A stretch of DNA of 15,309 bases from Eimeria necatrix (GCF_000499385.1 NW_013654518.1:5001-20309); one strand, 5' to 3'; shown: positions 1-12,423, counted from the first letter of the stretch. Made by a program: numbers and translations. Notes: a model not told the origin generated them from the sequence alone.

Positions 1-69
1 GCAGCACGTGGGGGACAAATAAAGGAGACAAGGAAGCAGCAAAAACAAAAAAGGGACACAGAAACTCAC
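1..69 (-). other. Start of an intron, cut by window edge
   Basis: It begins GTGAGTTTCTGTG on the minus strand after exon 20 and is A-rich on the plus strand (pyrimidine-rich in sense). No coding signal. The next exon, carrying further FAT helices, must lie outside the window. Confidence 0.6.
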
Positions 70-425
70 CGGCTGCAGTATGCTGCTGCTGCTTGCCGCC
101 ATTTGCTGCGGAGCTCTAGGGCAAAGCCATCCATGTGGACTCTTTGCTGCTGCCGCTGCAGCTGCTGCTGCAGCTGCTGCAGCACAGCGTGCTGCTGCAG
201 CTGCTGCCTTTCGGCCTCAGGCAGCGTCTCCCCCGTCGCAGCGTCCGACGCTGCTGCTGCTGTTGCTGCTGCTGCTGTTGCTGCTGCTGCGGTTGCTGCT
301 GCTGCTGCTGCTGCAGCAGGAAGACACGTGGCGCGGTGTCTGTACACCCCAGCTAACCGGCTGCGCTCTACTGCAGCAAGCAGCAGCTCCCGAGCCTTGA
401 GGCCTCGATAGGACTGCAGCAGCAG
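70..425 (-). CDS. Proposed exon 20: FAT domain, continues beyond window
   Basis: It reads LLLQSYRGLKARELLLAAVE then RSRLAGVYRHRATCLP, which follows ATR FAT (human LYAAMHEPDGVAGVSAIRKA). A poly-Ala/Thr insert and a Gln-rich helix follow, then MDGFALELRSKWRQAAAAYC, matching the HESLGLLRDATACYD helix. It ends CCG|GTGAGT at 69, a consensus donor in phase 2, so at least one more exon lies left of the window. The acceptor (425, gtgcag) is a guess between several CAGs; coding-like text extends to about 460. The GTGTACAGAC at 347-338 resembles donors elsewhere but here reads in frame as GVYR. Confidence 0.65.
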
Positions 426-819
426 CTGCACTACGGCCTCGTTGCAGCTGCTGTCAGCTGCAGCAGCAGCAGCAGCACAACAGCAGCAGCACAGCAGGGC
501 CACTTGCTGCAGCTCAAGCGCCGCACGAAAGGCCGTCGCACAGAAAAAGACAAGCAGCAGCAGCAGCAGCAGCAATAGCAGCAGCAATAGCAGCAGCAGC
601 ACACGTGGTAGCAAGACAGCCGCAGCAGCAAAACGCTGTTGAGACAGGGGCAGCGCAGCTGCCGTCGTTACCTGCTGCTGCACTTGTTGCAGCTGCTGCA
701 GTTGCTGCAGTTGCTGCAGTTGCTGCAGTTGCTGCTGCTGCGCCCCACACCCGGCGCTGCAGTTCTTCCAGGGGCAGCAAATCGCGAGCAATATGCTGCT
801 CGACAAAACATAGGGCCCT

Positions 820-857
<38 letters not shown>

Positions 858-1032
858 GGTAGAAACGTTTTGTTTCTCATAGCAAAGCGGACTAAGACAC
901 AAAAGGTTTGGCAGCAGCAGCAAGAGAGCAGCTGCAGCAGCATATGCTGCAGCAAAATCATCGCTGCAGCAGGAGCAGAGCACAGCAAGCGGCAGCACCG
1001 GAGATGAAGTAACAGCAGCAGCAGCAACAGCA

Positions 1033-1063
<31 letters not shown>

Positions 1064-1466
1064 GCACTGACCTTGCGTATGCCCCGCACGAAAGAGCAGC
1101 ACGAGACAGCAGCAAAGGGTCGAGTTTGTCAAGTGTATTTTTAACAGCAAGCAGCTGGTGCTGCAGCAGCTTTTGCTGCTGCTGCAGCTGCAGCAGCTGC
1201 TGCTGCACTGCCGCCTGCTGTGTGGGGCTGAGGCTGCCGCTGGCTGCGCAAGGCCTCATCTCCACAGTGGGGGATATTGCTGCTGCAGTTGCTGCTGCCG
1301 CTGCTGCTGCTGCTGCTGATGGCCCTGGAGAGGCTGCTGGGGTCTCGCTGCGTGAGAGCTGCTGCTGCAGCAGCTGCTGGCGCTGCAGCAGCAGCGGCAG
1401 CTGCTGCTCCTCAAGCTGCCGCCTCCACCGCGACAGCTTTTGCAGCAGCGAGAAGACGGCCTAATC

Positions 1467-1500
<34 letters not shown>

Positions 1501-1887
1501 AGCAAGTGCAGCAGAGTTGTGGCGACAGCAGCAGCTTCTGCAGATACCCTGCCCGTTTGCTGTTGCTGCAGCAGCTGCAGCAGCAAACAGGCGGCAGCAG
1601 CAGCAGCAGCAGCAAGCACAGTAACGAAGACAACGGCGACGTCAGCACAAGCGGTGGCGAAGGCAGCAGCAACATGCAGCAGAAGCACGAGCAGCAGCAC
1701 AGCAGCAGCAGCAGCAGCTCAGCAGCAGCAGCTCGGCAGCAGCAAGGGACCTGAATGGTCGACGCGCTGTCTGCAGCAGCTGCCTTTCGCTGTTGGTCAT
1801 GGTGCTGCTGCTGCTGCTGCTGCTGCTGCTGCAGTGTCTGGCGCTGCTGCACTTCCGCCGTGGATTTGTTCTCGGCTGCAAGCTTGC

Positions 1888-1928
<41 letters not shown>

Positions 1929-2187
1929 GTCCTTCTGCTGTTGCTGCTGCGCTGCAGCTCCGTCGCGACAAGCTGCAAAAGCCTCTCGCTGAGAAGTTTC
2001 CCTGCCTGCAGCAAGGAGCGCAGCAGCGACAGTAGCAGCAACAAATGCAGCAGCAGCAGCAGCAGCGCAGCAGCAGAAGCAGCAGCGGCAGCAGGAGCTG
2101 AGGCGAGGTCGCAGCAGCAAGACCCACAACAGCATGAACGAGGGAAGCTGCTGCAGCTGCGCGCTGTGCTCTCAGTACCAATACACT

Positions 2188-2243
<56 letters not shown>

Positions 2244-2731
2244 CCTGCTCAGGAGTTGTTAGCCGGGAAGACAAAAAAGCCTCAGTAAGATGAGGCAGCA
2301 AAAATGACAGACAGAAAGGCAGGTGCAGCAGCGCCAAGTCGCATGCGCGGAAAATCTGAACTCGTATGCTGCTGCTGCTGCTGCTGCTGCTGCGGCTGCT
2401 GCTGCTGGCTGCGCCGACTCCTTCCTTCTGATCCTGTTGCTGCTGCTGTTGCTGCTGCTGTTGCTGCTGCTGTTGTTGCTGCTGCTGCTGCTCGAGAGAG
2501 GTCAGCATCCAGTGGACGAACGACTGTAGCGGAGAGTTGATAGCCGCACCGAACGTGCTGCTGCTGCTGCTGCTGTTGTTATTGTTGCTGCTGCTGCTGC
2601 TGCTACCGCTGCTGCTGCTGCTGCTGCTGCTGGTCTTGAGCACTTCATCCGTAGTTGCTGCTGTTCCGTGGCCATCGGCTTTGCGTTTTCTGCCTCTCCC
2701 CGTCTCTTTCAGTCCAGAACTGCTGCTGCTG

Positions 2732-2770
<39 letters not shown>

Positions 2771-3294
2771 CTGCTTCTGCTGCTGCCCGTCCAGTGCTTG
2801 TAGGCGCTGCTCGCGTATGGCAGCAGCGCAACTTTTGCTGCTGCACTGAACAGCTGCCTCCACAGGAAGCAGCGGAAAGGATCTCCAACAAAGGGGTTGT
2901 CTCCAGCTAGCTGCTCTTCCTGCTGCTGCTCCTGCTGCTGCTGCTGCTGCTCCTGCTGCTGCGGCTCCTGCTGCTGCTTCTGCTGCTGCTGCCGGAGAAA
3001 GGCCCGGTGCATCCGTGGAAATACTTCGGCGGCCCTGCCTGAAGCCGCAGCAGCAGCAGCAGCAGCAGTAACAGCGTACATGAAACATTGCAGCAACTGC
3101 CGCAACAGCAGCAGCAACAGCAGCAGCAGCAGCTGATGCATCTAATGCAGCAGCAACTCCGCCGCTTTCCAGAAGCCGCGTGCTAGTAAAGGACTGCTCT
3201 AGACGAAGCAAAAGGCTTGGCCTCAGCAGCAGCAGCAGCAGTAGCAGCAGTAGCAGCAGCAACAGCAGCAACAGCAGCAGCAGCAGCAACAGCA

Positions 3295-3332
<38 letters not shown>

Positions 3333-3472
3333 CCAGGGCTGGAGTGAACGTGCAGCCCAAGGACGTTGAGGAGCTCCTGCGCAGTTCTTTCTGCTGTTGA
3401 AAGATGCAAATGTGACAGCAGCACTTGCTGCAGCAGCACAACTCCCAGCGTGCCGTCAGCTGATATCTGCCA

Positions 3473-3515
<43 letters not shown>

Positions 3516-3660
3516 CGTCGAGGACGCCCGCTGCTGCTGGAACCCTTCGTCGGCTGCAGCTCCTGCTGCTGCTGTTGCTGCTGCTGCTGACTGCCGGTGG
3601 CAGCAGCACCGGGTCCTCTCAGCAGCAGGTCAGCTACGGCGGAGGAGGTGGGGACCCTGC

Positions 3661-3698
<38 letters not shown>

Positions 3699-4898
3699 AA
3701 AGGCTCAAGGTGGCCCAGCACCTGGCAGCAGCAAAGTGGCAGAGGGTCTACAGAGTGCGCGAACTCTGCGATGACTCCCTGCACACTAACAGCAAGGGCT
3801 GACAGCAGCTGCTGCAGCAGTTGCTGCTGCTGCTGCTGCTCCTGCATCTCCTGGGAAGGCAGCAACGACGCTTGCTGCTGCTGCTGCTGCTGCAGCAACA
3901 GCAACTGCTGCTGCTGCTGCAGCAGCAGCGGCACGCTGCAGCACCGTACAATCTGTAACAAACACTTTGCTGCAGCAAAACGTGTCAAGTAAGGAAAGCT
4001 GTTGCTGAGGAAGGCCCCCACGGCGCAGCAGCGCAGCAGCAGCAGCGGCAGCTGCTGCTGCGCATGCAAGTAGTCGCTTCGCTGCTGCTGCAGCTGCTGC
4101 TGTAAGTCCTCCAGCTGCCAGGATGAGGAATCGGGGCAGCAGCTCGTGCTGCTGCTGCAGCTGCTGCTGATGATGTGCTGCTGCTGCTGCCCCTCGAGCA
4201 GAAATGCAGGCAGCAGGCAAAAGAACTGCAGCAGCCGCAGCAGCCCCGTGTGCTGCTGCTGCGACACGAGGCTGCTGGTGCTGCTGCTGCACTGCTGCGT
4301 CGCTGCTGCTGCTGCTGCTGCAGGGTCGCAGGGCAGCAGCTGCTGCACTGGAGGCAGCACTGGCGTGCAGGCAAAAGCAGCACACAGCAGCGGCAGCTGC
4401 TGCTCATCAGCTGCTGCAGCATCTTGAGCTTTCGACAGCAGCAGCAGCAGCAGCCTCCAGACTTCGCTGCAAATTTCCTGCGACGCAGCACAGCTGCTGC
4501 AGCAGCACTCTGCTGCGCTGCTGCTCCCTCCGCTGCTGCTGCTGCTGCTGCAGCAGAGGAGCTGCTGCTTTGCATGCAGGGAGTACTGCTGCAGCTGCTG
4601 CAGCAAATAAGGCAGGAACCGCAGCAAAGAGGAAGGAGAAAAGGCAGCAGCGCAGCTGGACATACACCGCAGCACAGACACTGAATGCTGCGTTGCTTCT
4701 CTGCAGCAATCGAGAAATCCCAGCAGCTGCACAGACACAGCAGCAGCAGCACAAGCAGCAGCAGCACAAGCAGCAGCAGCAGCAGCAGCAGCTGAGAGGC
4801 AGCGCGGCGCGTGCATTCGGAACGGCAGCAAGGACAGCAGCACGCAGTGAGTAGCAGCAGCAGCAGCACACCGCGCAGCAACAGCAACACAGGAGGCA

Positions 4899-4945
<47 letters not shown>

Positions 4946-5074
4946 CCTTCGCTGTACGCGTCTCTACAAGCTCGCTGCCTGCAACATTGAGCAGCAGCTG
5001 CAGTGTCTTAACAGCAGCAACACTTGTGCCAACCCCTCCATTCGCTGCTGGCAGCTGCAGCAGCAGCAGCAGCG

Positions 5075-5105
<31 letters not shown>

Positions 5106-5593
5106 AAAGGCCGGCAGCAGCAGCTGAAGCGACACAGGAGGAACGAACAAGCGGAGGAAGCTGCGGCGGTACAGCAACGCTGCTGCTGCTGCGCTGCTGC
5201 TGCTGCTGCTGCTGCTGGGGGCCACGAGGCAGAGCCTGAGGACTTCAACTACCTAAAGAGCAGCAAAATAAAGAAAAAGAAAAAAAGAAATAAATTAAAA
5301 TTAAAAAGACAAAAGAGAAGTTAAGACAGAAGAAATAAATTAAAATTAAAAAAAACAAGAGAGAAAAAAGGACAAGACAGAAGAAACTGAAGCTACAGGT
5401 AAAGCAAAAGGATATACAAAATGCAGCAGCTGCTGCTGCAGCATTCTATGTGCAGGCGCAGCAGCTGCTGCTGCTGCTGCTGCTGCTGCTGCACCTGCAG
5501 CAAGTGCTGCTGCACAAAAGCAGCAACTGCCTTCGGTCCAGCCAAGACGTTTTCTGCCTGCAGCTCCCGCAGCAGCAAATCCACAGCCCTGAA

Positions 5594-5641
<48 letters not shown>

Positions 5642-5738
5642 GGGGCTTGGCAGCTGTTTTTGCTGCAGAGCAGGAAGGGGTCAATAATCCTGTTTTGGGC
5701 TTGCTGCTGCTGTGGTGGTCTCGCTGCTGCTGCATTCT

Positions 5739-5785
<47 letters not shown>

Positions 5786-5865
5786 ACCTCTGCAGTGTGT
5801 CGATGCACCGCAGCAGCTTCTCCCGTGCTGCTTCTTCGCCTCCCCTGCAGCCTGTAAGAACAGAT

Positions 5866-5909
<44 letters not shown>

Positions 5910-6035
5910 GACAACTGCAGCAGCACATTAGCTGCCGCAATCGTACACCCTTCAGTGAGGCAGGAAGCAGCATTTGATGCTGCACTACTGCTGCTGCTGG
6001 TACCCCTCCTGTTGCTGCTGCGCTGCTGCTGCGTT

Positions 6036-6068
<33 letters not shown>

Positions 6069-6229
6069 CTGAGTGCTCCTGCAGCTACTGCTTACATGTT
6101 GCTACAAAATGTGCACATCGCAGCAATACAAAAAAGAGGATTTGCTGCTGCTGCTGCTGCTGCTGTCGCTGCTTTTGCTGCTGCAGTACCGCAGCCGCAG
6201 CGTTGCTGTCGTCGCTCTGAGCAGCGCAG

Positions 6230-6263
<34 letters not shown>

Positions 6264-6522
6264 ATGCTGTTCCGAGGGCTCTTTCTTTGTTGCTGCTGTA
6301 GTGAACATGCAACAGCCGAGCAATGAATGCTGCTGCTGCTGCCGATGAAGGCAGCAGCAGCAGCAGCTGCAGAATTAAGCCATCCAGTGGCGGTAGCTGC
6401 TGCAGCAGACCAAGTCCCGCTGCAAGCACCAACAGCAGCAGCAGCAGCAGCAGCAAGAGCAGCATACTTTTTCAGCTTCCAGGTACAAACGGCGCAAAAA
6501 GCCAGCAGCACCACCACCGAGG

Positions 6523-6591
<69 letters not shown>

Positions 6592-6902
6592 CAGCCAAAG
6601 GCATACGAGGCGGCGACGCGTTTGCTCTCCAGGATACGACAGCGAAGCGAAACGGCAGCAGCACTCCCAGCAAGAGTTGTGTCTCTGCTGCTGCTTCTTC
6701 AGCAGCAGCAGCAGCAGCAGCAGCCATTGCAGCAGTGGCATTAGCTTGCTGCTGCAGCTGCTGCTGCTGCTGCTTGCTGCGAAGCAGCAAAAAGCGCCTC
6801 GCCAGCGACTGCTGCTGCAGCTCCCCAGACACCAGGCGATAGCTGCGCGACCCCAGAAGCAGCAGCAGCAGCCCCCCTTTGAAAACAGCAGCAGCATCTC
6901 TT

Positions 6903-6945
<43 letters not shown>

Positions 6946-7135
6946 AAGACAGGGAGGCTCTGCTGCTGCGCCAAAACAAACTGAAGAGACTGTCGATGCA
7001 GCAGCCGCCGCCACACGCGTTTGCTGCTGCTGCTGCAGCAGACACACCCCAGCAGCGCAGCAGCAGCGTCAGCTGCTGCAGCCGCTGCATTAGTGCAGGC
7101 GTTGCAGCATTGAACCAAGCAGGACTGCCCCCATG

Positions 7136-7171
<36 letters not shown>

Positions 7172-7326
7172 ATGCAGCCGCCGGAGCAGCGAGCGAAGAA
7201 AGAGAGCAGCATCAGCAGCAAACCAGGCTGCTGCTGCTGCTCCGTTGGGGTGTACATGCACTCGATAAGGCAGAAAGGAAACGAGAGGAGTTCCTAGTGT
7301 CTGCTGCTGCTGCAGCTGCTGCTGCA

Positions 7327-7357
<31 letters not shown>

Positions 7358-7591
7358 CTGACTGACCGCAGCAACCGCCTGCTGCAGGGACGGACTGTGC
7401 AGGCAGCAGCTATCTACAGGCTGCTGCAGCAGCAAATCTCCCCGCTGCACTGCAGCAGCAACGCGAGGCCTCAGGCGCGCAGCAGACAGCAGCAGCTGCA
7501 GCAAAGAGCTGCAGCGCAGCAGCAGGCCCCCGCTGTCGCCGGAAAAGGACATATGCTTCATGGCAGCAAGTGCAGCAGCAACAGAAGAGTT

Positions 7592-7653
<62 letters not shown>

Positions 7654-7889
7654 CGCCAGAAGAAGCAGCCGAGAGATGCCGCTGCAGCAAAGGAAGCAAA
7701 TGTTTCGGCCCGTATATCCAAACCAAGTCGGCTCCCGCGTTGCTCATGCAGTTGCTGCTGCTGCTGCTGCTGCTGCTGCCGTTGCTGCTGCTGCTGTTAC
7801 TGCGACTGCTGCTGCCGCTGCTGCCGTCGTCTAAAGAAGTAGTCAAGGCGGGGAGCAGCGCCGGAGCAGCAGCAGCCGCATCTCGCCCA

Positions 7890-7932
<43 letters not shown>

Positions 7933-8421
7933 GGAGAGCTGCAGGAGTGGCAAGCAGAGAAGACCGCAGCAGCTGCAGCAAAGCCCCAGGAGGTGCTGCA
8001 TCTGCAGCTGCTGCTTCCTGCTCCCACAGCTGCAGCACGAGCTGCTGCTGCTGCGCCTCCTGTAGCAGCAGCAGCTTGTCGGCTAAAGGAGGCAGCAGCT
8101 TCAGCAGCAGCATAGGCGACTGCAGCAGCAGCAGCAGCGGGGCTTTCGCTAGTTGCTGCTGCGGCTCTTCCAATAACTTCACCACCACGTCGTTTGTGCT
8201 GCTCCTGCTGCTGCTGCTGCTGCTGCTGCTGTTTTCGGAGCAGCAGCACAAGTCCAGGTGCAGGGAGTCAGCTCGAAGCGCAAGGTGCAGCAAAAGCCAA
8301 ATGGAGACAGCAGCAGGAGAGAGCAGCAGCAGCGTCAGCAGCGGCGGGCACAGAGCCTGCTGCGCTCGCCTGCTTTGCTGTTGACGCTGCTGCACCTGCT
8401 GCAGCAGCTCCTCCTCGTGCG

Positions 8422-8461
<40 letters not shown>

Positions 8462-8545
8462 CTCGTCGCCTGCTGCGTTGGTAGCTGCTGCAGCAGTCTC
8501 CAGAGGTGGAAGAGCACCAGCAACAGCGGCGGCACTCGCTGCTGC

Positions 8546-8578
<33 letters not shown>

Positions 8579-8815
8579 TGCAAGAGGGTCACTACACGCA
8601 GCTGCGCTGCGGGGCAGACACTGCAGCAGGCACTTGATTTGCTGCTGAAGGCTGTGCTGCTGGCGCAGCTGCAGCAGCTTGCTGCAGCAGCAACACAGCA
8701 GCAGCAGCAGAGGCAACAAGGCCTCCAGCTGCAGCAGCTGTCCTTCCTCTCGTGCTGCTAGGCAGCGCTGCAGCAGCGCGGAGTATGGAGCCTCTGCTTC
8801 TACTGCTGCAGTTCC

Positions 8816-8866
<51 letters not shown>

Positions 8867-8943
8867 CAAAGAGCTGCGGTACATCTGCAGCGCTGGCAGC
8901 GCGAAGGGGAGGCCGCAACCCCTGCAGTTTGAAATTGCTGTTC

Positions 8944-8982
<39 letters not shown>

Positions 8983-9149
8983 CAGATTCAAAGTCAACTG
9001 AAACGCCGCATGCAGCACAAGGGGGCAGGAGCTGCAAGCCTGCTGCTGCTGCTGCTGCCGAGGCAGCTTGTGCTGCTGCGACTGTCGCTGCAGCAGGACG
9101 TGTAGCAGCTGCAGCGCTGTGAAGCGAAGGGCTATCAGTAAAGACTGGC

Positions 9150-9184
<35 letters not shown>

Positions 9185-9256
9185 AGGGCGCAGCAGCAAG
9201 ATGTCCCGCATTTCCTCCTTTGTGACCAGCGGCGAATTGCTGCTGCTGCTGCTATC

Positions 9257-9289
<33 letters not shown>

Positions 9290-9408
9290 TCGTGCTGCAG
9301 CATCCAGCAGCAAAAGCGGCAGCAGCTGACCTGTGGCTTCCTCCAGCGCAGCAGCAGAAACGCCAGGAGACAGCAACAGAGCCCTGAAAAGCACACGGCA
9401 CCCCACAC

Positions 9409-9457
<49 letters not shown>

Positions 9458-9555
9458 CATATTCAATTCAACCAGACACTAAGAACTGCAGACAAAGCAG
9501 CTGAAGCTAACAGCTCTGCTTCCTGACAAGCCGCACCTTATAAACGCAGCCAGCT

Positions 9556-9597
<42 letters not shown>

Positions 9598-9644
9598 AAG
9601 TTCCTTGGCCGTTATGCGAAGAGGGAGCAGCCGAGATGCTGCAC

Positions 9645-9688
<44 letters not shown>

Positions 9689-9791
9689 AACTTTGCAGCA
9701 GACAAAGAGCCTCCCCACTGAGCGGACAATGGCCGCCTGCAGCACCGGCAGCGGAACTCTTCGGCTGCATGAGCAGCTCCAGCAGCAGCAG

Positions 9792-9840
<49 letters not shown>

Positions 9841-9998
9841 GTCGCTCCTGAAGCGCTGCTGCGTAGCAAACGCAGCAGCTATCACATTCTGTGCTGCTGC
9901 TGCTGCTGCTGTTTGCCTCTTGGGAAGCAAAAGCCTTGGACACTGCAGGAAACACCTGCGAACAAAACAGCAGCCGCAGCAGCAGCAGCAGCAGTGGA

Positions 9999-10031
<33 letters not shown>

Positions 10032-10191
10032 GCCTCCTTGCTTTTGTGTGTCTTTCATTTTTATCTTCCTGCTGCTTTACCTTCTCCATAAGATGCTCCA
10101 GCGCTTCTGCTGCTGCTTCTCCTCCCATTGCCTCGCAGTGCGACAGCAGCAGCAGCAGATGCAGCAGCTGCTGCCGCGGCTCCAACTGTTG

Positions 10192-10231
<40 letters not shown>

Positions 10232-10453
10232 GCCTTCTCCTCTGGACCGACAGCGAGCTGCAGCAGCAGCAACAGCAATGGCGAGGCAGCAGCAGCAGCA
10301 ACAGAAGCATGTTTAGATTTCCAAGGACGCAGCAGCAGCAGCAGCAGCAGCAAGACAAGCATTTAGCTTCTTACCCTCAATGCAGTATAATGGATAGCAG
10401 CAAGCCTTCTTCTGTGGCTCTGAGTCAGCAGCAACACGAGCTCTTCTCCAGGG

Positions 10454-10487
<34 letters not shown>

Positions 10488-10578
10488 GCTGCACTTCGGC
10501 AAGCCTTGCTGCCAGGGAGAGGCTAAGGTCCGCAGGCAGTTGCTGCAGCAGCGGCCAGACACACACCCAGTCTAGACT

Positions 10579-10611
<33 letters not shown>

Positions 10612-10847
10612 GCCAGCAATAGCCGCAGACGAACTACCCGCAGCAGCAGCAGCATGTGCCAGACACACACCCAAGCTCGACTGCAGCAGCAGCAGCAGCA
10701 GCTGCAGCAGCAGCAGCAGCAGCAGCCAATAATAACCGCAGAAGAAGTACTCGCAGCAGCAAGGGCATGGCTGCCCGTGTCTGCTGCTGCTTCCGCGCTG
10801 CTTATTTTATCCTCTTCCGCTGAGGGCCAGTACGTTGCTGCTGCTAC

Positions 10848-10882
<35 letters not shown>

Positions 10883-11007
10883 CTGCTGCTGCTGCTGCTG
10901 CTGCTGCGTACCTGCACGAATGCAGCGAGCAGCCCACTGCAGCGCAAGGCTTTTGCAGTGTACGTACACCCGGCAGTCGCTACGTGCTGCGCCCAGTAGC
11001 AGCGGCC

Positions 11008-11049
<42 letters not shown>

Positions 11050-11206
11050 CTCCAAGTAGGAGCAGCGGAGCTAGTAGCAGCAGGTCCGCCTGCTGCTGTG
11101 GTGCTGCAGCAGCGCAGAGCCACTGGAAGGCCTCAGCAGCCTCTGCCACCTGCGCAGCAGCAGCAGCAGCAGCACAAATATTATTCAACAGATAGTCATG
11201 AATACA

Positions 11207-11249
<43 letters not shown>

Positions 11250-11482
11250 GCATTGTCGCACGCCTGCTCCCATGAAGACGCAGTAGCAGCTACCTTCATG
11301 TGCAAAGGCGCAGCAGCGAGAGCAGCAGCAGCAGCAGCAGCAGCAGCGGTAGCAGCAGCAGCAGCAGCAAATAGTTTTCATACATGTGTGAGCTTGGTGT
11401 CACATAACTCCGCTGAAGCCCCCCACCAAGCAGCAGCAAATTGCTGCAGCTGTTCTGCTGTTGCCTTGCCGCACACCCTTAA

Positions 11483-11522
<40 letters not shown>

Positions 11523-11775
11523 TCTGAAATATAAAGGAACAAAGGCAGCAGCGCTGCCAGCTGCTGCCGCAGCTGCTGCAGCAGCGAAGGAGGCAGCAGC
11601 TGCCGGCAGCCGCTGCTGCAGCTGGGTCCACCACCCGCTGCAGCAGCAGCAGCAGCGGCTGCTGCAGCAGGAGCTGCAGCAGCAGCAGCTGCTGCTGCTT
11701 CTGGAAATAACAGCGCATGCAGCCCTGAGCAAAGCTGGAGCTCCCTGCAGAGGGCACAGCAGCACGAAAGGACAA

Positions 11776-11812
<37 letters not shown>

Positions 11813-11942
11813 CTGCTCTTGCTGTTGCTCTTGCTATTGCTACTGTTGCTGCTGCTGCTGCTGCCGTTGCACGATAATATTATGCAGCAGCAGCTGAGGC
11901 TGCATTTGCTGCTGGTGGTACTGCTAGTGCTGCTATTGCTAT

Positions 11943-11989
<47 letters not shown>

Positions 11990-12423
11990 ACTGGCGACGA
12001 AGCAGCAGAGATGGGGGCTCCCTTGGCGCAGCCCAAGCAGGCAGCAGCTGCAGCAGCAGCAACAACGCTGCTGCCGCATCCTGATGCTGCTGCTGTTCGG
12101 CTTGTTGCTGCTGCAGCTGCTGCAGCTGCTGTTGCTGCTGCTGCAGCAATGCACAAAGCGCGCCTGCTTGCTGCAGCAGCAAAGCATAAGTTGAGTCTGC
12201 CTGCAGCAACAGCTCGCTAGCAGTAGCTGCCGCTGCCACAAAGTCGGCTGCTGCTGCTGCAGGGGCAGCAGCTGCTGCTGCTGCTGCTGCCGCTGCTGCT
12301 GCTGCAGGCAAAGTGCATATGTGCCGCTGCAGCAGCTGCTGCAGAGGCCGGCCCCCCATGAGCAGCAGCAGCAACTGCTGCTGAACCAGCACCGCCTCTG
12401 CAGTGTAGCCGCTCCACAGTCCG

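Larger units (their letters stand above)
10543..10969 (-). other. Long intron between exons 5 and 6
   Basis: A 427-bp stretch holding the GTGTACGTACAC donor motif, a block of AGC/AGT repeats in sense (plus 10836-10908) and the 104-bp tandem duplication. A sense frame reads Ser then NVLALSGRG before a stop, and a plus frame reads PIITAEEVLAAARAWLP; neither is backed by splice sites I trust. A missed exon is possible. Confidence 0.4.

Noticed and set aside
338..347. GTGTACAGAC as a donor after LAG
   Set aside because: Continuing in frame gives LAGVYRHRA, which fits the ATR FAT sequence, and the intron needed would be only about 37 bases.
80..1007. Plus-strand open frames of about 70-120 codons (poly-Ala, poly-Cys, poly-Leu)
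   Set aside because: They are complements of the minus-strand exons and repeats. Pure CAG/CTG DNA has no stop in any frame, and no family resemblance was found.
4660..4669. GTGTATGTCC within exon 15 as a donor
   Set aside because: The UME-like block reads through it without a gap in the expected spacing.
5460..6600. CRISPR-like array from regularly spaced repeats
   Set aside because: The repeats are trinucleotide microsatellites with no constant repeat/spacer structure, in a eukaryotic gene.
6092..6606. Lower part of the 1124-codon minus frame as coding
   Set aside because: It passes through about 22 consecutive leucines from the (CAG)22 tract and then low-quality text. The adjacent frame (GLGLLQQLPPLDGLILQ) has a good acceptor and matching phase.
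4571..7175. TGCATGC words as AP2 regulatory sites
   Set aside because: They arise where CTGCATGCAG interrupts CTG/CAG runs inside exons and are expected by composition; there is no promoter context.
7560..8384. 274-codon plus-strand frame
   Set aside because: Composed of Ala, Ser and Cys runs opposite the islands of exon 9, which read more like protein on the minus strand.
11524..11546. Pyrimidine tract ending tatatttcag as an acceptor
   Set aside because: The upstream sequence is open and protein-like in the same frame (LPLFLYISE), and the phase to the previous exon works only without this site.
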